Shown: piece by piece, positions 47,738 through 55,674 of the stretch
How positions within the stretch are numbered: position 1 is the first letter of the stretch
Layout: each line of letters opens with the position of its first letter
DNA from: Candidatus Bathyarchaeota archaeon
Lineage (GTDB): Archaea; Thermoproteota; Bathyarchaeia; Bathyarchaeales; Bathycorpusculaceae
Assembly: GCA_026014545.1 (NCBI GenBank)
Contig: JAOZIH010000002.1
Span: 1 to 64,000, forward strand
DNA length: 64,000 nucleotides
Reading direction: 5' to 3'
Made by a program: the position numbers and the translations under genes
Notes under the pieces: generated by a model
Database searches by the model: none
What the model was told of the DNA's origin: nothing
Seen by the model: only the letters and a program-made list of their open reading frames with translations

Positions 47738-47847
47738 ACCCAGCAAACCTGACAAACACCCAAAAGACGCCTATTGCGTGTACTCTGGAATCCCGCGCAG
47801 CGTTCATTGTTTTTGAAGCGAAGAAATTGTTTCTGCTAAAAGATTTT

Positions 47848-48138
47848 TTACAGGACAATTAATGTTCCGAATTTTCCAACGTTAAGCTGGATTTCACCCT
47901 TGAAGCTGGTCACGTAGCCGTTTTCAATTCTTATTGTGTCATTGACGTTTACTTGATCGATCTGTTCGTTCCATAGCGTCAGCTTTATGCTTCCTGTTTC
48001 ATCAGCTATCATGGCGTCTGCCACCGTGTAAGTTTCATCCTTGTACCTGGACATAACTTGGCGTGGCATGCCTTTCTCAACAACTTTGGCTTCCACATTA
48101 ACACGCTTCATTCCATTCTTCAATTCGCTAATTTTCAT
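47848..48138 (-). CDS. OB-fold single-stranded nucleic acid-binding protein (RPA/SSB-like)
   Basis: A 96-residue single OB fold with KISELKNGMKRVNVEAKVVEKG, TVADAMIADETGSIKLTLWNEQIDQV, and DTIRIENGYVTSFKGEIQLNVG, the typical core of archaeal SSB and RPA-family DNA-binding domains. It lacks the acidic or zinc-finger tail of longer RPA proteins. It converges with the LigD-like phosphoesterase gene, so both may relate to DNA repair, though they are on opposite strands. Confidence 0.83.
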   Translation of the reverse strand: MKISELKNGMKRVNVEAKVVEKGMPRQVMSRYKDETYTVADAMIADETGSIKLTLWNEQIDQVNVNDTIRIENGYVTSFKGEIQLNVGKFGTLIVL

Positions 48139-48309
48139 TTCTGATCACCGCACTATTCTAACATGAATTCTTGAACCCCTGTTGCCAAGGTTTCAACCGA
48201 GTTTACTTGCAAAAGTTTCCTTTTAAACCATATAAATCTTGCTAGCTGCCGCATGAACAGTCCATAGAAAAGTGGAAGCAACATTCAACCGTTTTCTTGT
48301 GCACTTCAG

Positions 48310-49557
48310 CTATATTCCCAATAAGAAGCCCAAAATTATAACCGTCAAAAACAGGCTTATTCCTGACACAAAAAGGCACTTCATCCATCCGAACGCCACG
48401 GCGCCACGGCTGACACTGGTGTCCAGCGCAGTCTTTCCAAGCTGTTCTGCAATTTTCTCGTCGCCAGTTACAGCGCGAATTATAAAGGCGCCCAAGGCGA
48501 TAATCCACACGTAAACGGCAATTTGGACTACGCCTCCAACAGAAGAGACAAACGAGATCGAGTTTAAAAGCACCTGACGTGCTACTTCATATTCTCCAGG
48601 AGCGCCAGCTAACACCTCAAGCGAATAATAAAGGTTAGGCAACGCAGTATAAACCACTGCAATTATGAAAGCTTGTATAACCAAAACAACCAGCGCGAAG
48701 CCTACAGCAATCATCAACGGCAGCCAAATCACATTACCATTTAACCCCTTGATTATTATGTACATTAGCCCGGTCAGCAAGAGCCATTCAAAAAGAAACG
48801 GGGCAATCCCAGTTAACACCACATTAGCGAGGTATGAGACTCCATAGAGATCAAGCAGCAACTCATAATCGCCTTTGAAAAACAGCTGATCAACCAGCAA
48901 ATCAACATCAACGCTACTTGCCCATGCAAATTCTATTTTCAATCCTGTTATGTTTTCCCATTTGGCCGAAGCATCGCTTACCGTCCATCTTTCAGCGCCA
49001 GCACCGACAGAGAGGGTCATGTTGTTCCAAATGTTAACAGCGCCGCTCTGGATTGCGTCAGTTAAGTCATAGTAAAAGCTTGAATCGCCTAGGGAATACA
49101 GATAGAGAGAAACTTTTTCAGGCTTTGCGCCGCTGGGCGCCACCTGCTTCACGCGAAAGGAGATGTTCTGAAATCCACCCGCACCGCAATTGATTGATCC
49201 GTTGAAGCGAATTTCCATCCAAACATTGCTGAAGTTGTGGGCGGTGAACTCGATGCTGGCGGTGGCGTAGGTGCTGTTTATGTAGTCGCCAGTGTTATTG
49301 CGAACAGCGACGCCTTCGCTTGCCTTCCAAAACAGAGCATTGTCAGTCCATAAATCTCCCTGCGCAGTTAAAGGCACTGTTTGAGGCGCGGTTAACTCAA
49401 CGTAGGAACGCGATGCAACCACGTAAGAACTGCCGACCTGAGCTAAAACGAAAAATATCAGCAGAAGAATAGGCCCAAGATAACTGGTTCTTTGCAAGAT
49501 TTCTTTGAATGCCTTATGAGGCGCATAAAGAACCTTTAGGATTTCTTTGATTGGCAC
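48310..49557 (-). CDS. Yip1-domain-like membrane protein with large extracytoplasmic domain
   Basis: A 415-residue protein whose N-terminus KVLYAPHKAFKEILQRTSYLGPILLLIF is typical of Yip1-domain proteins. A beta-rich outer domain of about 170 residues follows the first helix, with SIEFTAHNFSNVWMEIRFNG and NITGLKIEFAWASSVDVDLLVDQLFFKG resembling a carbohydrate-binding jelly roll. Four to five further membrane helices close the protein. The insertion of an outer domain between the first and second helix is a noticeable feature. Function unknown. It lies downstream of the thiolase-HMG-CoA synthase unit. Confidence 0.62.
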   Translation of the reverse strand: MPIKEILKVLYAPHKAFKEILQRTSYLGPILLLIFFVLAQVGSSYVVASRSYVELTAPQTVPLTAQGDLWTDNALFWKASEGVAVRNNTGDYINSTYATASIEFTAHNFSNVWMEIRFNGSINCGAGGFQNISFRVKQVAPSGAKPEKVSLYLYSLGDSSFYYDLTDAIQSGAVNIWNNMTLSVGAGAERWTVSDASAKWENITGLKIEFAWASSVDVDLLVDQLFFKGDYELLLDLYGVSYLANVVLTGIAPFLFEWLLLTGLMYIIIKGLNGNVIWLPLMIAVGFALVVLVIQAFIIAVVYTALPNLYYSLEVLAGAPGEYEVARQVLLNSISFVSSVGGVVQIAVYVWIIALGAFIIRAVTGDEKIAEQLGKTALDTSVSRGAVAFGWMKCLFVSGISLFLTVIILGFLLGI

Positions 49558-49608
49558 GAGGGTTAAGCTCCGCTTATCACATCAACATACACAGTTATTA
49601 ACTGTTCG

Positions 49609-51123
49609 TTACAACCCAAGCTTCAGCCGCCGATAAGTGGGGTAGTCAACATACTTCACAAATGGGTTATCCGCCTGCGCGCGGACGGTGAGCTTTTGAC
49701 GCTGCCGCTTATCCACGATTTGGCTTGTTGTTCTTAGGAGATAAGCGTCGCTTCCTGCTCCTGAGCCGTAGCTGGTGATTATTATGAGCTCGTCAGGTTT
49801 GGCAACATCCAGTATTGACGCTAAACCTATGGGTGAGCAACCGGAGTAAGTATTGCCGAACTTGTTGATTTGAAGCGAAGCCGCATACTGCTCTTCTTTG
49901 AAGCCAAGTTCCTTTGCGACTCTGACTGGAAACTGGGGGTTAGGCTGGTGTGTAACAAAATAGTTAATGTCGCTTGCTTTCAAATTGAGTTTTTCCATAA
50001 GTTTCGAAGTTGCCTTCTTAACATGCTTAAAGTATGCTGGGTCTCCTGTGAATCTGCCACCATGCATTGGGAAGGGCTCTCCATCTCTGCGCCAAAAGTC
50101 AGGCGTGTCAGAAGTGCATGAGTACCAGCCTTCGATTTCGGCGATGACGTCGTGCTTGCCGAAGATAAAAGCAGCGGCACCGTAGCCAACGAAGAGATCT
50201 AATTCTCCGCCTGGGCAGCCTCGAGGCGCCGCTTGAGAATTATCGGCGCCGATAACCATAGCGTACTTTATGCCTAAATTGGGATAGTTAACAAGTGCGG
50301 CAGCGTCTTTGAACATGCTTGAGGCTGCCTTGCACGCGAATTCCGTGTCCACAGCATCAACGCCTTGAACGTCACCTTCTTCTTCTCCAAGCTTCAAGAC
50401 TTGCGCGACCTTTGAGGCTATGGGCTTAACGGCGTATGGGTTTGATTCTGAGCCAACGTAGATTTTGCCGACCAGCGCGCTGTCTACGCCGGAGTGGATT
50501 AGGGCGAGTTTTCCAGCTTCAACCGCGGCGGTTATGGCGTCTTCGTCGATGAATGGAACTGCACGTTCGATGTTGCCTTCCTTTATTCTGAAACGTGAAA
50601 CGTAAACGCCATAGCCCACAATGCCCGGCACGTCATACTCTTTGGTAGGCTGAACAGTCTTGTATTCTTGGTGTGGATAATATTCGTCGGCAAATGTGAA
50701 TGCCAAAGAAATTGTGGGGACAACATCGCTTTTACCCACCGAGTATCGCCGTCTAAAGCGTGGAACCACCTCCCTGCCCTCAAGGCTTGAGAAGTCAATT
50801 TCCTCGTTGTCTCCTATTATTTGATCCGTGAGTCTACCGGGTACTCTGATTTGCCCATTATGGAAGGAAATTATACCATAGATGTAGTTGCCTAGCTTCG
50901 TGAACTTGTTTGTAGGCTCCCTAACAAGAGTGCACAGCTCGAGTTTGCCCTTTTCATAGAAGAGGTCTATGCTTTCCATCTTTCCGAAGCTTTTTCTGCC
51001 GCAGTTTCCGCAGTAGTCTCGCACTTCAAAGTATTCTTTGCCGCAGATCTTGCAGCGGCTAGCCTTCAGTCTGTCGCCGAGGTAAGAAACACGTCTCTCT
51101 ATAGGTTCACTGCTCATTTTCAC
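49609..51123 (-). CDS. DUF35 zinc ribbon/OB-fold protein fused to HMG-CoA synthase
   Basis: A 504-residue fusion. Residues 10-150 are a DUF35 unit: a zinc ribbon with Cys24, Cys27, Cys38 and Cys41 and an OB fold (IYGIISFHNGQIRVPGRL). Residues 165-500 are an archaeal HMG-CoA synthase with the acid Glu226 (VGSESNPYAVKP), the nucleophile Cys264 (DTEFACKAAS) and His392 (FVTHQPN). The enzyme condenses acetyl-CoA with acetoacetyl-CoA for mevalonate and archaeal lipids. In most archaea DUF35 is a separate bridge between thiolase and this enzyme. Its ATG overlaps the thiolase gene stop by four bases. Confidence 0.88.
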   Translation of the reverse strand: MKMSSEPIERRVSYLGDRLKASRCKICGKEYFEVRDYCGNCGRKSFGKMESIDLFYEKGKLELCTLVREPTNKFTKLGNYIYGIISFHNGQIRVPGRLTDQIIGDNEEIDFSSLEGREVVPRFRRRYSVGKSDVVPTISLAFTFADEYYPHQEYKTVQPTKEYDVPGIVGYGVYVSRFRIKEGNIERAVPFIDEDAITAAVEAGKLALIHSGVDSALVGKIYVGSESNPYAVKPIASKVAQVLKLGEEEGDVQGVDAVDTEFACKAASSMFKDAAALVNYPNLGIKYAMVIGADNSQAAPRGCPGGELDLFVGYGAAAFIFGKHDVIAEIEGWYSCTSDTPDFWRRDGEPFPMHGGRFTGDPAYFKHVKKATSKLMEKLNLKASDINYFVTHQPNPQFPVRVAKELGFKEEQYAASLQINKFGNTYSGCSPIGLASILDVAKPDELIIITSYGSGAGSDAYLLRTTSQIVDKRQRQKLTVRAQADNPFVKYVDYPTYRRLKLGL

Positions 51124-52319
51124 TCTCTCCCTAAAATGGTAACGTACGCTTTTGTGCCGAAGCCCTCAAACTCCAGAGCACAACCAAAACGCGGTGATAC
51201 TTGGTCAATTTTAACTTGGCGTGCACCAGCCTCGCCTCTTAACTGCTTAAAGAGCTCGAATATTTGAGCCCCGCCAGTAGCACCTAGTGGATTCCCATCA
51301 GCCTTCAAGCCGCCGTTCATGTTAACAAAAATGGGCTTACCATTTATTTCATAGTAGCCGCTGCCATCTTGGCAGTCTCCCCGTATATTTCTCCACGCGG
51401 TGCCAGGCTCACAGAAGCCTAAATCCTCCAGAGACACCATTTCCATCACGGTAGACTGATCGTACACTTCGACAACTGGTATGTCCATAGGCGTTATTCC
51501 AGCCATTTTCAATGAGTTTTTCATGGCGAGGCGAGCAGCGGCAAAATGCGTCAAGTCATCTCTTCCTGGAAAGTTCAGGTAATCTGTAGCTGAAGATATG
51601 CCTAAAACGTAAATAGGCTGTGGCGTCATTTTTTCGGCTTGCTCTTCGCTTGTGAGAATAAGCGCGGATGCACCGTCGGAAATTGGAGCGAAATCATAAA
51701 GCCCCAACGGCTTGTTCACAGCTTTCCTTGCGCCTAAAACTTGCTCGATTGTTATTTTTCTCTGAAATTGGGCATACTCATTTTTTGTGGCATGCGCGTG
51801 ATTTTTAACGGCAACTTGCGCTAAAGCCACATTGAGTTTCTCAAGTTTTTCGCCTGTTATTCCATACTTCTTTATGTAAGCTCTAAGCATGAGTTCGTGG
51901 TTTGTTTCCGGCGTGCCGCCAGCGTAGTAGCTCCACGTATCCTCAAGAAGCATAAGATCATCACGGATTTTGTCCCAGCGATCCGTCATCTTCTCTATGC
52001 CGCCTACCAAAACAGTGCTGTATATGCCAGCTTGTATGGCGTGGCACGCTGCTAATAGCGCAGCGCTGACTGAGCGGGTAACTTCCATGGGAACGTGAAG
52101 CTCAGTGAGTTCAGATAAGAAACCTTCCTCTAAACCTAGCTTATTGGTGATTGGGAGAAAACAGTCTGAAAGATAGCATGCTTCCAAGTCTTTGCGCTCT
52201 ATGTTGCATTCTTGTGAAGCAGCAAGCCAAGCTTCTTCGATTAGCTGTTCTGGCTCTTTTCCATAGTGTTCTCCAAATTTAGTTCGGCCAACAGCAACTA
52301 TGGCTGGGCGAGTTTTCAT
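51120..52319 (-). CDS. Thiolase-superfamily protein lacking the catalytic Cys and His
   Basis: A 399-residue protein that aligns along its whole length with archaeal SCP2-type acetyl-CoA acetyltransferases: VGGIEKMTDRWDK near residue 105, FAPISDGASALILTS near 210, VYDQSTVMEM and GGLKADGNPLGATGG near 337. Two active-site positions differ. The nucleophile region, usually EAACASGSxA, reads MEVTRSVSAALLAA (residues 78-91) with no Cys. The catalytic GHPxGATG reads GNPLGATG with Asn343. It is translationally coupled to the DUF35-HMG-CoA synthase fusion. It may be a structural partner or use other chemistry. Confidence 0.8.
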   Translation of the reverse strand: MKTRPAIVAVGRTKFGEHYGKEPEQLIEEAWLAASQECNIERKDLEACYLSDCFLPITNKLGLEEGFLSELTELHVPMEVTRSVSAALLAACHAIQAGIYSTVLVGGIEKMTDRWDKIRDDLMLLEDTWSYYAGGTPETNHELMLRAYIKKYGITGEKLEKLNVALAQVAVKNHAHATKNEYAQFQRKITIEQVLGARKAVNKPLGLYDFAPISDGASALILTSEEQAEKMTPQPIYVLGISSATDYLNFPGRDDLTHFAAARLAMKNSLKMAGITPMDIPVVEVYDQSTVMEMVSLEDLGFCEPGTAWRNIRGDCQDGSGYYEINGKPIFVNMNGGLKADGNPLGATGGAQIFELFKQLRGEAGARQVKIDQVSPRFGCALEFEGFGTKAYVTILGRE

Positions 52320-52689
52320 GATATTTCCCCCTTTGATAGCAAATATCCTTTTCCAAAATGGCTATTAAGTGTTTGCCATATTCGGTTTGATTTGCAGGGC
52401 AAGACAGGGAGCATATGCTTCTTTTTCTGTGATAGTAACAATATTGTTTATGGGAATATAGGTTGTGGAAAGATGTTCTTAGACGGTTCAGCTTAATTTT
52501 CAGAGCGCTAGATAGGCGGAATTGAGAAATGTGTTTATTTGAATAGAAAAGTGAGAAAATTAAAGTAAGGAGTATGTTAATTAGAAATTCTATCAAAAAA
52601 TCTTTGAAGCGAATAACATGATATAGTATAAGTATGCAGCAAGATAAATACGCCGGCGGAAGTTAGAACGCTGAGCAATATTATAGGTT

Positions 52690-52829
52690 TTGTTATAGCA
52701 ATAGCTGCTCTCAATACGCTAGGGAATACACAGACCGTGTGCTTTACATGGAGGATGGAAAACTCCACACGAATACCAAAATTAGGAAGCGAGATACCAA
52801 AAATAGCCCTCCGCTTAGATTGTGCTGAT
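52690..52829 (+). pseudogene. Remnant of an ABC transporter ATP-binding subunit (C-terminal end)
   Basis: One plus-strand frame reads QYAREYTDRVLYMEDGKLH (about 52712-52765), which is the H-loop-to-C-terminus pattern of MacB/LolD-type ABC ATPases (AxxADRVIxMxDGKI). It ends at TGA 52829. No Walker A, signature or Walker B region is seen upstream; the preceding bases look frame-shifted. It is probably a decayed fragment. Apart from this, 52320-52814 contains no gene I can support. Confidence 0.42.
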
Positions 52830-53111
52830 AACCACTATGATGTTGTTGGCAACTACAGCGGTAAGTGTTGTAAGCGACGCGAAATAGCCAGAGCCAAGAA
52901 AAAGTTTTCCTAAACGCGAGTTAATTCCTGGAGTTTCTTCAGCTGCATACCCCTTGTAAAATAAAAGACCTATTAGGACAGCGGTGGTGAGTTTTATAAC
53001 GCTGAAAACCAGAACATTTGAGTTTACTACGCTCGCAAATATGGGATTAAGTTCTACGGCGCCGAGGTAATGCACGCCCAGAAGGGTAGTTAGCCAGTCT
53101 AGTACGCCCAA
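52815..53111 (-). CDS. DUF5658-like small membrane protein
   Basis: A 98-residue protein with three membrane helices and the DUF5658 hallmark LDWLTTLLGVHYLGAVELNPIF. The frame stays open upstream (FKKALTLGLILIFLGVLDW), which supplies the missing first half of helix one, but offers no ATG or GTG before an in-frame TGA at 53174-53172; an ATG at 53180 precedes that TGA by one codon. TTG 53111 is therefore a minimal start. Either a rare start codon, a nonsense mutation or a sequencing change explains this. Function unknown. Confidence 0.6.
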   Translation of the reverse strand: MGVLDWLTTLLGVHYLGAVELNPIFASVVNSNVLVFSVIKLTTAVLIGLLFYKGYAAEETPGINSRLGKLFLGSGYFASLTTLTAVVANNIIVVISTI

Positions 53112-53441
53112 AAAAATTAGAATGAGACCCAGCGTCAGTGCCTTTTTGAACGTGGATTTTCCCTCGGTTTTTCAGCACATGTTACCTATTGCTATGGCGT
53201 TATGCTAGATACGAGTTTTGAATGTTGGTTGGTAAGAACTGATGTACACTTGCACAAGAACGTACATTCAAAAATGTAAAAATTAAATGCAATAGCGAGG
53301 CTATTTTACCTTTGAATGTTAAAAATATGCAGCACATATGTTGAACAATAAATCAATGCATTACATGTCACGATTTTCAATAAAGGATACATTGCACATG
53401 CAAAATGACAGCTTTTTCAGAGTAATCGTGATTACGCGCGC
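53112..53441. other. 330-base stretch with no recognisable gene
   Basis: The first 70 bases are the open upstream extension of the DUF5658-like frame. The rest is AT-rich between two same-strand genes and has short repeats of ACATT and TGCAxATG but no coding frame, tRNA or clear hairpin that I could recognise. It should contain the promoter of the DUF5658-like gene and the 3-prime end of the pncB transcript. Confidence 0.5.
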
Positions 53442-54833
53442 TTAGCTGAAAATAAACTCTGTTTTCTTCAATCGCCTCTTCAATCTTCGAATAAGCGCCT
53501 CCAACTCGCGGCTTAGTTCCACTGGATACATTGGCGCATTCGTCAACTTCTTGTATTTCTCAGGAAGCCGTGCCAAGTTTTCCGCTGCGGTTTCACGTAT
53601 CCTTTCCAAGGATGGAAGGTCATATACTATTTCGCCTTTTTCCATGACTTTAACGAGTAAAGGTTCACCTTCCATTTTCTCATCCGCCAATGCAATAACG
53701 TCTTTTGCAAAGTTACCATTTTCGTCTTTAAATCTGTAAACTTGCTTACGACCAGGCAAGGTGGCTTTACCTTCACTGAGCTTCATTATCGGCGAAAACG
53801 TGCCCTTTTTATTCATTGTCTCGCATAGCTTGTAGATCACGTCAACATAGGGTCTGTCGGCTGAAGTGCCCATTTTAGTGCCGACCCCGAAAGCATCAAT
53901 CTTGGCGCCTTTATTGAGTAATTCCTCTATTCTAAATTCGTCAAGGTCGCCGCTCGCAAAAATCTTAACATACTGCAATCCATTCTCATCCAATATTTTC
54001 CTAACCTTTTTGCTTAACTCAGCGAGGTCGCCACTGTCCAATCTCACACCGCCGAGCCTGCAACCCTTTGCCTCAAGTTCTTTGGCAACAGCAACAGCCT
54101 TTTCTGCCCCAGCAATTTCATCATAAGTATCAATCAGAAGCGTAGACTTATCGGGGAATGTCTTAACAAATGCGCGAAAGGCTTCTATCTCCCTCTCGTA
54201 GGACATAACGAAGCTATGCGCCATGGTGCCGAATACTGGAATACCATATGCTAATCCCGCCAGCACATTAGAGGTGCCCCGGCAACCGGCGATGTAGCTG
54301 CACCGTGCCACTTTCATTCCCGCATCGATGCCGTGCTCACGTCTCAAGCCGAATTCGATTACTGCTTTGCCCTTTGCCGCTTGCACAACGCGGGACGCTT
54401 TAGTTGCAATCGTTGTTTGCAGGTTGACGGTATTAAGTAGAAATGTCTCAACTAGCTGTGCCTCTATTATGGGAGCGGTTACACGAATCAGTGGTTCACA
54501 TGGAAACGCCACTGTGCCCTCGGGAACAGCCCACACATCACCTGTGAAACGGAAATCGCGAAGGTAATCGAGAAACTGCTGGTTAAAACCTTGCTTTTTT
54601 AAGTAAGCAAGATGCTCTTCGGTGAACTTGAGGTTTTTAAGGTAAAGAAGAACTTGCTCCAGCCCTGCGAAGAGAAAATATGAACGGGTTTCGGGTAGCC
54701 TTCTTATTAACAGGTCGAAGGTGGCTGGCTCAAACTTTTGGTTGTCAAAATAGCTTGCGCACATCGTTAACTCATAAAAGTCAGTGAACAAACTCATGTT
54801 TTGTTCATTCTGATAATCAAGAAAAGAGTTCAT
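53442..54833 (-). CDS. pncB: Nicotinate phosphoribosyltransferase
   Basis: A 463-residue enzyme of the NAPRTase family. It opens with MSLFTDFYELTMCASYF, shows FDLLIRRLPETRSYFLFAGLEQVL near residue 40, the catalytic-His region IEFGLRREHGIDAGMKVAR, SFVMSYERE, the LIDTYDE loop near 238, GVRLDSGDLAEL near 277 and AFGVGTKMGTSADRPYVDVIYKL near 330. It joins nicotinate with phosphoribosyl pyrophosphate to make NaMN for NAD salvage. The start could be ATG 54833 or the Met at MSLFTDF, 12 residues later. No linked NAD genes are seen. Confidence 0.92.
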   Translation of the reverse strand: MNSFLDYQNEQNMSLFTDFYELTMCASYFDNQKFEPATFDLLIRRLPETRSYFLFAGLEQVLLYLKNLKFTEEHLAYLKKQGFNQQFLDYLRDFRFTGDVWAVPEGTVAFPCEPLIRVTAPIIEAQLVETFLLNTVNLQTTIATKASRVVQAAKGKAVIEFGLRREHGIDAGMKVARCSYIAGCRGTSNVLAGLAYGIPVFGTMAHSFVMSYEREIEAFRAFVKTFPDKSTLLIDTYDEIAGAEKAVAVAKELEAKGCRLGGVRLDSGDLAELSKKVRKILDENGLQYVKIFASGDLDEFRIEELLNKGAKIDAFGVGTKMGTSADRPYVDVIYKLCETMNKKGTFSPIMKLSEGKATLPGRKQVYRFKDENGNFAKDVIALADEKMEGEPLLVKVMEKGEIVYDLPSLERIRETAAENLARLPEKYKKLTNAPMYPVELSRELEALIRRLKRRLKKTEFIFS

Positions 54834-55083
54834 GCGCTATACTGAAAGCCTAAGGAAATTTAATCCTTTCTGAAACAGAGACGTCAGGCCGCTATAATGC
54901 GCGGCTGCGGTAACGTGGCTTATGCACGAAGTCACAGGTAAACTCCATTTCCAAGTCTACCAATAGTTCAAGCTATAAATAGAGGAGTATAAGTTCCGCC
55001 GACCACAATAGCGCAATTTCTGCGGCTATAAGTGGCCAACTTGTTTCTTCAAACTCGGCGTAATCTGGATTTTGGCTTTGAAA

Positions 55084-55094
55084 CTTTTATATAT
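55084..55094 (+). promoter_or_regulatory. TATA box of the SUI1 gene
   Basis: CTTTTATATATG lies about 30-40 bases before ATG 55123, so transcription should start about 8 to 12 bases before the start codon, giving a nearly leaderless message. Confidence 0.5.
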
Positions 55095-55122
55095 GCCGAT
55101 ATCAATGCTATTTTTGAGCGTC

Positions 55123-55431
55123 ATGGCTGAAGTTTGTTCAACATGCGGCCTTCCAAAGGACCTATGCGTTTGTGGCGAAATCGAAAAAGAGCAACAGCGA
55201 ATCCGCATCAGACTTGAAACAAGAAAATTCGGCAGACCAATAACCATCGTCGACGGCATAGAAGACAGAAACTCAAACCTTGCGCAGACAGCACAGAAGC
55301 TAAAAAGTTTTTGCGCTTGCGGCGGAACATCAAAAAACGGTCAAATAATGCTGCAAGGCGACCACCGCGAAAAAGTCCGAGAATTTCTCATCAAACATGG
55401 ATACCCAGAAGACAACATCGAACTGCAATAG
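55123..55431 (+). CDS. SUI1/eIF1-type translation initiation factor
   Basis: The 102-residue product has an archaeal zinc knuckle, CSTCGLPKDLCVCGE, followed by the SUI1 fold: QRIRIRLETRKFGRPITIVDGIE, then LAQTAQKLKSFCACGGTSKNGQIMLQGDHREKVREFLIKHG. It assists start-codon choice on the small ribosomal subunit. I chose ATG 55123 because it follows the TATA box at the right distance and gives the usual zinc-knuckle start; an in-frame ATG at 55072 lies before that TATA box. Confidence 0.93.
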   Translation: MAEVCSTCGLPKDLCVCGEIEKEQQRIRIRLETRKFGRPITIVDGIEDRNSNLAQTAQKLKSFCACGGTSKNGQIMLQGDHREKVREFLIKHGYPEDNIELQ

Positions 55432-55459
55432 CCACATACCACTATGTGCAAAGTCCAGG

Positions 55460-55666
55460 ATGAAACTGCTGCAAAATATTCGTGAAGTATTTAGAACCCT
55501 AAAACACGGAAAACCATCGCAGATTTTTTGCCTAAGGTGCTGCAGCTCAAACATGCGCTTATACAGCAGCTTAGACTTTTGGCTAACACCTAAACAATAT
55601 GTGTGCGAAAACTGCGGTTACATAGGATCTATAATCATGGAACTAGAAAAAGAAAAGAGCAATTGA
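55460..55666 (+). CDS. Small zinc-ribbon protein
   Basis: From ATG 55460 the frame encodes 68 residues with one zinc ribbon: CLRC near residue 25 and CENC about 25 residues later, separated by LYSSLDFWLTPKQY. The ending GYIGSIIMELEKEK is typical of small archaeal zinc-ribbon proteins. A longer frame from 55397 would overlap the SUI1 gene. It lies 28 bases after SUI1 and probably shares its transcript. It converges with the TFB gene. No named family recognised. Confidence 0.65.
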   Translation: MKLLQNIREVFRTLKHGKPSQIFCLRCCSSNMRLYSSLDFWLTPKQYVCENCGYIGSIIMELEKEKSN

Positions 55667-55674
55667 TGAAGCGC

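Noticed and set aside
52279-52596. 105-residue minus-strand frame overlapping the thiolase start
   Set aside because: Composition is unlike neighbouring genes and it runs through the probable promoter of the thiolase unit.
52577-52768. 63-residue hydrophobic minus-strand frame
   Set aside because: It lies opposite the ABC ATPase remnant, which has a much more specific sequence signature.
53200-53400. Short repeated ACATT/TGCAxATG motifs that might suggest a CRISPR-like or regulatory array
   Set aside because: The copies are irregular in sequence and spacing, with no direct repeat and spacer pattern.
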